Source of the DNA: Anaerolinea sp.
GTDB taxonomy: Bacteria; Chloroflexota; Anaerolineae; Anaerolineales; Anaerolineaceae
Direction of reading: 5' to 3'
NCBI GenBank assembly: GCA_020216845.1
Contig: JAIWNK010000163.1
Location: 1-10,388, forward strand
DNA length: 10,388 bases
Under the pieces are notes generated by a model, which worked only from the letters and a program-made list of their open reading frames with translations, was not told the origin of the DNA and did no database searches. The position numbers were made by a program, and so were the translations under genes. This document shows positions 1-6,232 of this stretch, piece after piece. Position 1 is the first letter of the stretch; every line of letters starts with the position of its first letter.

Positions 1-584
1 TTGCAATCGCGCCTCCAATTGCCGTTGTGATCCACATCTGTGTCATGATCCGACAGCGCCCAATAGCCATTGTTGGTCTGCCGGACGCAGTCCAAAGAGC
101 TTGACCGCACCTTCGGCCAAACGTCACTGACCGCGCGGTTCGAGACGGTGTAGACCGAAATGACCACGTCATCGGTCGCCGGGTTGAGGGTGATATAGGA
201 ATTAAGCCCATTGCAGAAAGGATTCAACTCATTCGGGCTATCTACCACACCATCGCCATCGTCATCATGCCAACAGGTCGCGTTGTAAGGCGGAGAAAAA
301 ACGCACGCCGTGTCATAGTAGAAAGAGAAGAGACCCTGCGTCGAGCAATGGCAGTCGGGGGAGGGGTTATCAAACGGGTCACGCACCGAGGCAAAGCGCG
401 CCGCCTCGCGGGTCAGGTCGAGCACATCCAGGTAGCGGCCAATGAAGATGACCATCTCCACCACGCCCAGCAACAGCAAAAGCAACACCGGCAGCACCAG
501 CGCCAGCTCAATGAAAGACTGCGCCCGCCGCCCGTTGGCAGGGCGTGCTTTTTGCAACAAAGCGAAAAGAGACTTCTTCAGCAT
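1..584 (-). CDS. TadE/TadG-like pilus assembly protein (partial, C-terminus beyond window)
   Basis: The frame runs leftward from an ATG at 584-582 and is still open after 194 codons at the window edge. A basic N-terminus is followed by the TadE-type signature AQSFIELALVLPVLLLLLLG (residues 21-40) and then a helix ending TREAARFASVRD (58-69). This is the usual single membrane anchor of TadE/TadG proteins, which assemble Flp/Tad pili or the cell-surface adhesion apparatus. The part beyond the membrane is rich in cysteine (C78, C80, C94, C104, C124, C166, C194) and has an Asp-rich loop DDDGDGVVD (107-115) like calcium-binding loops. AAGGA (complement of 594-598) sits nine bases before the start. 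The gene is divergent from the phage-like module and is probably chromosomal, part of a tad cluster to the left. Family assignment is firm; TadE versus TadG cannot be decided from a partial protein. Confidence 0.85.
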   Translation of the reverse strand, partial: MLKKSLFALLQKARPANGRRAQSFIELALVLPVLLLLLLGVVEMVIFIGRYLDVLDLTREAARFASVRDPFDNPSPDCHCSTQGLFSFYYDTACVFSPPYNATCWHDDDGDGVVDSPNELNPFCNGLNSYITLNPATDDVVISVYTVSNRAVSDVWPKVRSSSLDCVRQTNNGYWALSDHDTDVDHNGNWRRDC

Positions 585-604
585 AGAAAAAATTCCTTGT
601 GCAT

Positions 605-633
605 ACAATACCTTAAGCCTGAGCGCATGTCAA
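605..633 (-). promoter_or_regulatory. Promoter of the TadE-like gene
   Basis: Read on the - strand, TTGACA (complement of 628-633) and TATTGT (complement of 605-610) are separated by exactly 17 bases. This is a near-consensus housekeeping sigma promoter. Transcription would begin near 598, so the leader is very short and the ribosome-binding site lies close to the 5' end of the message. Confidence 0.7.
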
Positions 634-699
634 TAAATGAAAGGCGATTGCAAGTTATCTGAAATCGCTTGCGCGCGCTTTTGTAACTGAATCACGACA

Positions 700-726
700 T
701 TGCACAAATGTGCAAAAAATTGCACA
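700..726. promoter_or_regulatory. Operator-like TTGCACA inverted and direct repeats
   Basis: TTGCACAAATGTGCAA at 700-715 is a perfect inverted repeat with 7-base arms around AA. A third exact TTGCACA follows at 720-726, in the same orientation as the left arm and 20 bases from it. A further TGTGCA at 755-760 overlaps the predicted -10 of the + strand promoter. Repeated half-sites between two divergent promoters suggest binding of a dimeric regulator. The regulator is not encoded in the window and I do not recognise the site. Confidence 0.5.
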
Positions 727-728
727 TT

Positions 729-743
729 TTGACAGGTTGTCAA
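729..743. promoter_or_regulatory. TTGACA/TGTCAA palindrome over the -35 region
   Basis: TTGACAGGTTGTCAA is an inverted repeat with 6-base arms and a 3-base centre. Its right half overlaps the predicted -35 element (737-742) of the module promoter, a typical place for a repressor or activator site. It differs in sequence from the neighbouring TTGCACA repeats, so a second protein may bind here. Confidence 0.4.
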
Positions 744-764
744 CCCTCTCAAACTGTGCATAAT
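737..764 (+). promoter_or_regulatory. Promoter of the virion module
   Basis: TTGTCA (737-742) and CATAAT (759-764) are spaced by 16 bases, each one mismatch from consensus. Transcription would start near 771, about 40 bases before the first coding start at 813. A perfect TTGACA at 729-734 has no good -10 at 17 bases, so I prefer the TTGTCA pairing. The element sits among the palindromes of the divergent control region, so it is probably regulated. Confidence 0.5.
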
Positions 765-771
765 CAAATAC

Positions 772-785
772 AGAACTTTTGTTCT
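772..785. promoter_or_regulatory. Gram-positive-type LexA (SOS) box
   Basis: AGAACTTTTGTTCT is a perfect palindrome with the GAAC-N4-GTTC core of the LexA box known from Bacillus and other Gram-positive bacteria. It lies right at and after the predicted transcription start, where bound LexA would block the module promoter. That makes DNA-damage induction of the virion genes likely. The sequence match is seen directly; LexA binding is inferred, because no lexA gene or second box is visible here. Confidence 0.5.
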
Positions 786-812
786 ATTTCCAAACCGGAG
801 GATTGCCCGGAA

Positions 813-1169
813 ATGACCCCGCTCCCTTCCACTGCCCCCGCCACCCCGCCCGAAGATGGCCTGGAAAAAGAAATCACCATCCTGCGGCAAATGCTCGCTC
901 AGGTAGCCGCCATGTGTGATGCACAGGCCGGGACGCGCTCCCTGGCCGAGATGCTGCGCGTGCTGGACATTCTCAGCATGGCGAGCACGCGCCTGGCCAC
1001 GCTGCTCAAGGCGCAGCAGGCCCTGGGGCACGATTGGGGCATGCGCTTCGAGCAGGTGCTGGCCGAGGTGATCGAAGAAGTGCGCACCCCACCCCCTCCG
1101 GCTCCGGGAGGCCGGCGCAGGGCTTCTGACCCTGCCAAACGCAGTCACGCCGCAAGGAAGCCTGAATGA
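813..1169 (+). CDS. Small helical protein, first gene of the module
   Basis: This 118-residue protein starts at the ATG at 813, chosen because GGAGGA at 797-802 lies ten bases upstream. An in-frame ATG at 708 would fall inside an operator-like palindrome and upstream of the promoter, so it is unlikely to be used. The N-terminus is Pro/Thr-rich (2-13), followed by two predicted helices (about 17-36 and 43-70) joined by a short turn, a third helix (about 75-92), and a Pro-rich then basic tail (92-118). I recognise no family. Its place just before the terminase and its all-helical character with a basic tail would fit a terminase small subunit or DNA-recognition partner, but no helix-turn-helix motif is evident. 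The function is unknown. Confidence 0.7.
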   Translation: MTPLPSTAPATPPEDGLEKEITILRQMLAQVAAMCDAQAGTRSLAEMLRVLDILSMASTRLATLLKAQQALGHDWGMRFEQVLAEVIEEVRTPPPPAPGGRRRASDPAKRSHAARKPE

Positions 1170-1280
1170 AGCACGTGCAGCGCCCGGCTCCGCCCTCTGC
1201 GACCGAGCTGCCCCCGCTGCGGCAAAGCTGGCCGGCCCCCGGAAAATCTTTCGTCCTGCACCCTTTGGAAGGAGGTTGGC

Positions 1281-1583
1281 ATGGAAATCACCCCTCAAGA
1301 GGCCCGTCTGCTGGCCGAACAAATTGCCCGCCTGGGCGACCGCATTGAAGCGCGCTTTGCACACCTTGAAACCTTGCTGGAACACCAACAGGCGTTGAAC
1401 GAGGAACAGCACGCCGCCCTGGCCCGCGAACAGGCCGCCCTGGCCGCTCAGCTGCAAGATCATGAAGTGCGCCTGCGTGAAGCCCTCAGCACGGTTTCGC
1501 AGTTCAAGCTGCTCACCGGCCTGGCTTCCGGCGGGTCGGGGTTGGCCTCGCTGGCCGCCCTCTGGAAAGCCTTTGGCGGCTGA
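1281..1583 (+). CDS. Coiled-coil protein with weak C-terminal membrane-like segment
   Basis: This 100-residue protein has a strong ribosome-binding site, AAGGAGGT at 1269-1276, four bases before the ATG. Residues 5-70 form one long heptad-type helix rich in Ala, Leu, Glu and Gln. Residues 75-98 (LLTGLASGGSGLASLAALWK at 77-96) are glycine-rich and mildly hydrophobic. A coiled coil followed by a hydrophobic tail resembles the layout of XhlA-type holin-associated proteins, but the tail is weak and the position before terminase is unusual for lysis genes. A role as small terminase partner or scaffold is equally possible. The gene ends three bases before the terminase start, so the two are probably translationally coupled. 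Confidence 0.75.
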   Translation: MEITPQEARLLAEQIARLGDRIEARFAHLETLLEHQQALNEEQHAALAREQAALAAQLQDHEVRLREALSTVSQFKLLTGLASGGSGLASLAALWKAFGG

Positions 1584-1586
1584 GCG

Positions 1587-3110
1587 ATGAATCGCGTGCT
1601 GCGTCAGCTGTTGAGCGATCTGCCGACCTTCAGCGCGGCGGGCGGCCTGCGCCTGCGCAGTTATCAGGCCGAGGCTGCCGCTGCCATCCTGCGCTCCATC
1701 CTCGCGCAGCGCGGTGATACGCTGGTGGTGATGTTCCCGCGCCAATCGGGCAAGAATGAATTGCAAGCCCAACTGGAAGCTTACCTGCTCTTGCTCTTCA
1801 GCAACACGGATGTTGAGATGGTCAAGGTTTCACCGACCTGGAAGCCGCAAAGCCTGAACGCGCAACGTCGCTTGCAACGCGTGCTCGAACGACATCCCCT
1901 CACCGCCGCCTATGGCTGGCACAAAGAATCCGGCTATCTTTACCGTCTGGGACGGGCGCGCATCAGCTTCCTTTCAGCAGCCCCGGAGAGCAACATCGTC
2001 GGCGCAACAGCCAACCTGTTGCTGGAAGTGGATGAGGCGCAGGATGTTCAAATCGCCAAATTTGATAAGGAGGTTGCGCCCATGGCGGCTTCGACGAATG
2101 CGACGCGCGTGTTTTGGGGCACCGCCTGGAACGATCAGACGCTGTTGGCGCGCGAGCTGCGCGCCGCGCAGGCCGCCGAGCAGCGCGATGGCCGTCGGCG
2201 TGTCTTTCGCATCACCGCTGAGCACGTAGCCGCCGAATGCCCGCCCTATGCCGATTTTGTTGCCGCACAGGTCGCCCGTTTTGGCCGGGCGCACCCGCTC
2301 ATCCGCACACAGTTTTTCTCCGAAGAAATCAGCAGTCAGACCGGCCTGTTCAACGAAGCGCGCCTGCAATTAATGCAGGGCAAGCATGCGTCACATGCAC
2401 AGCCGCAAGCGGGGGCGCTGTATGCATTCACCCTCGATGTGGGCGGTGAGGATGCAGGGCTAGCCAACGGCTCAGGCGAACTGCAAAACCCGCGCCGCGA
2501 CGCAACCGCGCTGACCATCTTCGCCCTCGACCAATCGCGCCTGAGCGATCCGCTGTTTGCTGCGCCCATCTATCAGGTCATGCAGCGCTTCGAATGGGTC
2601 GGCGTCCCTCATCCGCAGCTCTACGCCGCCCTGCTGAGCCTGGCGCAAACCTGGCAGCCGCGCTTCATCGTCGTAGATGCCACCGGCGTTGGTGCCGGTC
2701 TTGCCGCCTTCCTTGGGCGGGCGTTGCCGGGGCGCGTTTTGCCTTTTTTGTTCAACCCGGCCACCAAATCCAGCCTGGGGTGGCGCTTTTTGGCCATCAT
2801 CGAAACCGGACGGTTCCAGGAAGCGGATCCGCAGTCTTGCAGCCCGGCCCAAAGGGCGCTGCGCGAACGCTTTTTGCAGCAAGGGTGCGCCTGCACCTTG
2901 CAAACCGATGGGCTTCAACACAGCTTGCGTTGGAGCGTGCCCGATAGCGCCCAAGACCCGGCAACCGGCCTGCCACTGCATGATGACCTGTTGCTCTCGG
3001 CGGCGTTGTGCGCCGTGCTGGAGGATCAGCCCTGGCCGCGGCCCGCCCGTCCGACGCAAATTGTGCGCGCCGCCGACCCACTCACCGCAATCGATCACGG
3101 AGGTTTTTAA
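1587..3110 (+). CDS. terL: Phage terminase large subunit
   Basis: This 507-residue protein is the ATPase-nuclease motor that cuts concatemeric DNA and packages it through the portal. The ATPase half shows a Walker A of terminase type, FPRQSGKN (50-57), a Walker B, LLLEVDEAQ (144-152, with D149 and E150), and a coupling motif, WGTAWND (177-183). The nuclease half has the expected acidic RNase H-like positions: D284 in FTLDVG, D364 in VVDATGVGAG and D466/D467 in HDDLLLSA. All key residues are present and the length is normal for the family, so it looks active. The ATG lies three bases after the preceding stop and has no strong ribosome-binding site, which suggests translational coupling. Family assignment is secure; the packaging mode (headful or cos) cannot be read from the sequence. 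Confidence 0.93.
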   Translation: MNRVLRQLLSDLPTFSAAGGLRLRSYQAEAAAAILRSILAQRGDTLVVMFPRQSGKNELQAQLEAYLLLLFSNTDVEMVKVSPTWKPQSLNAQRRLQRVLERHPLTAAYGWHKESGYLYRLGRARISFLSAAPESNIVGATANLLLEVDEAQDVQIAKFDKEVAPMAASTNATRVFWGTAWNDQTLLARELRAAQAAEQRDGRRRVFRITAEHVAAECPPYADFVAAQVARFGRAHPLIRTQFFSEEISSQTGLFNEARLQLMQGKHASHAQPQAGALYAFTLDVGGEDAGLANGSGELQNPRRDATALTIFALDQSRLSDPLFAAPIYQVMQRFEWVGVPHPQLYAALLSLAQTWQPRFIVVDATGVGAGLAAFLGRALPGRVLPFLFNPATKSSLGWRFLAIIETGRFQEADPQSCSPAQRALRERFLQQGCACTLQTDGLQHSLRWSVPDSAQDPATGLPLHDDLLLSAALCAVLEDQPWPRPARPTQIVRAADPLTAIDHGGF

Positions 3111-3113
3111 GCC

Positions 3114-4439
3114 ATGTCCCCTCGTCCATCCTGGTTCCCCGCCTGGCTCAAGGCAATTTGGGGCGAAGCTGCACACGCACAACCGCCGCAGCCGCCGCAA
3201 CGGCACCGTTTCGCCGCCATCACGCCCACCTGGTCGGCAAACGCCCGGCCGGCCTATGACCGACCCGACCGCCTGACGACCCTCCGGCAGACGTTGGAAG
3301 CCTGGCGCACCAACCCGCTGGCGCGGCGGATCGTCGAGCTAACAAGCCAATATGCTGTTGGCGGTGGCATGGCGCTGCACAGCCCCGACCCGGCTGCGCA
3401 CGCCTTTTTGCAAGCATGGTGGCAACATCCGCTCAACGCCCTGGGCAGCCGTCTACCCGAATGGTGCGACGAATGCACCCGCACCGGCGACCTGTTTCTG
3501 CTGCTTTCCACCGACGCAAGCGGCTTGACCTGGGTGCGCGCCCTGCCCTCTGCTGATATTGAAGCGATCGAGACCGCCCCCGGCGATGTGGAGCAAGAAT
3601 TGAGCTACCGCACCCGTCCGCTGCTGACCAACGATGGCCGTTGGCTGGAAGGGCAGCACTACCCGGCAGAAAGCAGCCTGGTGAATCTGTGCGCGCCCGA
3701 ACGTACCCAACCGGCCATCTTGCACCTGGCCATCAACCGTCCGTGCGGGGCTGTGTTTGGCGAATCCGATCTGGCGCCGCTGCTGAAATGGCTGGCACGC
3801 TATGCCGCTTGGCTGGAAGACCGCGCCCGCCTCAACCGCTATCGCACCGCCTTCGTTTATGTCGTCAAGGCGCAGTTTGCCAACGAGGCCGAACGGCTGG
3901 CACGGCAAGAAGCCCTGGCGGCCAACCCGCCTTCGCCCGGCAGCATCCTCGTCTGCGACGAAAGCGAAAGCTGGAGCGTGCTGACCCCGCACCTGGAGGC
4001 GCACGAATCAGCAGAAGATGGGCTGGCGCTGAAGCGCATGATTGCCGTTGGTGCAGGGCTGCCTTTGCATTTTTTGGCCGAGCCAGAAAGCAGCACGCGC
4101 ACAACCGCAGAGGCCGCCGGCGGGCCGACCTATCGCCGGTTTGCCATGCGTCAACGCGCCTTTCTTGGCCTGCTAGAAGCCCTGGCACGCGCCGCGTTGC
4201 AGCGCGCTGCCGCCATCCATCCGCTTGGCAGCCCCGACCCCGCTGCCGAAGTACATGCCCGCGGTGCCGACCTTTCGACGCACGACAACCTGGCCCTGGC
4301 CCAGGCCGCGGCTGCCATCAGCACCGCCCTGCTTCCGCTCCAACAGCAAGGCCTGCTGGACAAAGACGAGCTGCTGCGCCTGCTCTACCGCTTCACCGGC
4401 GAAACACCGCCAGGCAATACCCAAGAAGCCGACCTGTAA
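3114..4439 (+). CDS. Phage portal protein
   Basis: This 441-residue protein would form the dodecameric ring at one capsid vertex through which DNA enters and leaves. It follows the terminase by three bases, with GGAGG at 3099-3103 inside the terminase 3' end. Portal-like features are the N-terminal helical region with RRIVELTSQYAVGGG (71-85), the CDECTRTGDLFLLL block (118-131), the VRALPSADIEAIE segment (141-153) typical of the wing, and the long helices LLKWLARYAAWLEDRARLNR (223-242) and EDGLALKRMIAVGAGLPLHF (301-320). The latter leads into a flexible ESSTRTTAEAA stretch (325-335), as in the portal tunnel region. The N-terminal 40 residues are Pro/Gln-rich and probably disordered. Size and terminase-portal gene order support the call; I did not align it. 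Confidence 0.88.
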   Translation: MSPRPSWFPAWLKAIWGEAAHAQPPQPPQRHRFAAITPTWSANARPAYDRPDRLTTLRQTLEAWRTNPLARRIVELTSQYAVGGGMALHSPDPAAHAFLQAWWQHPLNALGSRLPEWCDECTRTGDLFLLLSTDASGLTWVRALPSADIEAIETAPGDVEQELSYRTRPLLTNDGRWLEGQHYPAESSLVNLCAPERTQPAILHLAINRPCGAVFGESDLAPLLKWLARYAAWLEDRARLNRYRTAFVYVVKAQFANEAERLARQEALAANPPSPGSILVCDESESWSVLTPHLEAHESAEDGLALKRMIAVGAGLPLHFLAEPESSTRTTAEAAGGPTYRRFAMRQRAFLGLLEALARAALQRAAAIHPLGSPDPAAEVHARGADLSTHDNLALAQAAAAISTALLPLQQQGLLDKDELLRLLYRFTGETPPGNTQEADL

Positions 4440-4466
4440 AAACCTGCTGCAGAAAGGAGGAAAACG

Positions 4467-5801
4467 ATGCAATCTCTTTGTATTCTGAGCGCACAAGCCA
4501 ACCTGGTCTTGCACGGGCTGGGCGCGCCGGCAGCCCTGCGCAGCTGCACACGCACGCCCAACACAACCGTCAGCGCCGAAGGCTGGGTTGACGAAGAATA
4601 TCGCCTGGTGCTGGAGGGCAGCCCCAACGAATTGGATCAACTGCTGCTGATGCTGGAAGACCGTTTGGGGCGCGCGGCCGCCGGGGAAGCAAGTCAACTG
4701 CAACTCGTGCCGCACCATGGCAGCCGCCCGTGGGCTTCGCCCCTGCTGGGCGGCCAAATCCGCTTTGTGGATGATGGCAGCAGCAGCCGCGGGCGCGGCT
4801 CGCAGGTCTTGCAGCTGATTCTCCGCCGCGCCGATTACTGGCAGGCCGAGCAACACGAAGCCCCCCTGAGCAACGCCTATGGCAGCGGCATCTTGGGCGG
4901 CCTGACGCTCGACAATCACAGCGACGGCAACGGACACAGCGCCTATGTCACCATCGAGCAGGGCGCGTTGGTCGGAGACCTGCCCGCACCGACCCGGCTG
5001 GAGCTCTACAACGATCGTACGCTCGCCCCGCTCCGTCAGGCCTGGCTGGGCTGCTATCAAGATTGCCGCCAAACCCCGCCCGATATCACCCTGCAAGCCG
5101 AGGGCGGGGCGCCCTTGCCGGGCGTCTCGTCCAGCGTCATCAGCGCTGCAAGCTGCTCGAATGGCTTCTTCCGCCGCCTGACCTGGACGAACAGCGGCGA
5201 GCAGGCTTTGCTGAGTTGGGCACTCCCCCCCGGGCTCTTGCAAGCGCTCAACAGCCGCGCCTTGCTGCCATTGCTGCGCCTGGCCACCCCCTGCCCCAAC
5301 AACGACCTGTGGGTCAGCTGGCGCGTGCTGTGCGGCGAACAAGTGTTGATGCGCAGTGAATTGGGCCTGTTGCAAATCAACAGTAGCTTGCAACCCTTGC
5401 CGGGGCTGCGCCTGCCCCCGATTGAGCTGCCCGGCGAAAACGCCCCGGCTGGGCTGACCTTGCAGCTGATGGTGGCGCGCCTCTCGGGCGGGGCGCGTCA
5501 GCTTGACCTCGATTTTGTTGCCCTGCTGCCGCTGAATGGCTGGCGTAGCCTGCGCCCCTTGGGGGACGGGGATGGTTTGCCGCCGGGCGCCATCTGGATT
5601 GACGACGCCAATCTGAATGTGCAATGGAGCTATGCCCCGGCGCTGGGCGAGCTGATCACGCACAGCGTCCTCGGTCAGCCGATCCTCGTCTGGCCCGGAC
5701 ATGCACAACGCATTTACCTGCTGCACGGCGGCGCGCAGATGGATATTGGCCATCAAACCCGCCTGCGCTTGTTCTATTACCCGCGCCGCCGCGCCCTGTG
5801 A
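4467..5801 (+). CDS. Beta-rich virion structural protein, possibly distal-tail (Dit)-like
   Basis: This 444-residue protein has an excellent ribosome-binding site, AAAGGAGG at 4453-4460. Residues 1-125 alternate beta strands with a helix (LDQLLLMLEDRLGRAA, 56-71), a pattern seen in Dit and related tail-completion domains. It is followed by LRRADYWQ (119-126), a segment of the kind common where the first domain of such tail proteins ends. Residues 133-215 (APLSNAYGSGILGGLTLDNH, then GALVGDLPAPTRLEL) resemble the jelly-roll domain of tail-tip proteins. The C-terminal half remains beta-rich and ends in an Arg-rich tail. No catalytic motif is visible. It lies between portal and capsid genes, an unusual place for a tail protein, so it could instead be a portal-vertex or decoration protein. 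It is almost certainly a virion component; the exact role is uncertain. Confidence 0.6.
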   Translation: MQSLCILSAQANLVLHGLGAPAALRSCTRTPNTTVSAEGWVDEEYRLVLEGSPNELDQLLLMLEDRLGRAAAGEASQLQLVPHHGSRPWASPLLGGQIRFVDDGSSSRGRGSQVLQLILRRADYWQAEQHEAPLSNAYGSGILGGLTLDNHSDGNGHSAYVTIEQGALVGDLPAPTRLELYNDRTLAPLRQAWLGCYQDCRQTPPDITLQAEGGAPLPGVSSSVISAASCSNGFFRRLTWTNSGEQALLSWALPPGLLQALNSRALLPLLRLATPCPNNDLWVSWRVLCGEQVLMRSELGLLQINSSLQPLPGLRLPPIELPGENAPAGLTLQLMVARLSGGARQLDLDFVALLPLNGWRSLRPLGDGDGLPPGAIWIDDANLNVQWSYAPALGELITHSVLGQPILVWPGHAQRIYLLHGGAQMDIGHQTRLRLFYYPRRRAL

Positions 5802-5809
5802 GGCTACCA

Positions 5810-6223
5810 ATGACCCTGCCAACCCTGCTCAATACCTTGCGCATCCTTCTGGGCGACCCACACGGGCTGCGTTTTGGCGATGAATTGCTGGCAGATGCCG
5901 CCCGTTTGGCACTGGGCGAGCTCTCAAACTGCTATGGCAACCCGCTGACGCTGACCGGTTTGGATGGGGCAACGCAAACAACGCTGGATATGCTCGATGA
6001 ACAGACGCTGATCTGCGGGGCAGCCGCGCACGCCCTGCGGGCACAGGCAGCAAGCCGCGCCGACCTGAGCGTGCTAAATCAGGCCAACCCGCAGGCATTG
6101 CTTGCCAGTGCCGATCACTATCAGCAAGTGTTTCAGCGCGGCCTGGCCGCCGCGGCACGGCGCAAGCGCGCCAGCGCCGGCTACGCTGTTTGGACGATTG
6201 ACGTGCAAGAAGACGAAGAATAA
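5810..6223 (+). CDS. Putative head-tail adaptor or small capsid-associated protein
   Basis: The protein has 137 residues and starts at the ATG at 5810, eight bases after the previous stop, with GTGAGG (5798-5803) just upstream. The open frame extends further upstream, but that would overlap the preceding gene by nearly 180 bases, so the short start is preferred. It is largely helical: helices at about 2-13, 22-38, 60-81 and 92-117, with a short strand pair near 45-56 and a very acidic C-terminus (DVQEDEE, 131-137). Size, helical make-up and position near portal and capsid genes suit a head-completion adaptor of the gp6/gp15 kind that docks under the portal. I see no diagnostic motif, so this is an inference from context. 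Confidence 0.6.
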   Translation: MTLPTLLNTLRILLGDPHGLRFGDELLADAARLALGELSNCYGNPLTLTGLDGATQTTLDMLDEQTLICGAAAHALRAQAASRADLSVLNQANPQALLASADHYQQVFQRGLAAAARRKRASAGYAVWTIDVQEDEE

Positions 6224-6232
6224 GGAGGTGCA

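Noticed and set aside
708..812. Longer start (ATG at 708) for the first module gene
   Set aside because: The ATG lies inside a palindrome and upstream of the predicted promoter, with no ribosome-binding site. The ATG at 813 has GGAGGA upstream.
630..1772. Open frame of 380 codons on the - strand across the control region and first genes
   Set aside because: It would run through the divergent promoters and three genes with good ribosome-binding sites. Its composition is shadow-like.
4173..5822. Very long open frame on the - strand (549 codons)
   Set aside because: It lies opposite the portal and Dit-like genes, has a low-complexity Ala/Gln/Gly composition and no matching ribosome-binding context. 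It is a shadow produced by GC third-position bias.
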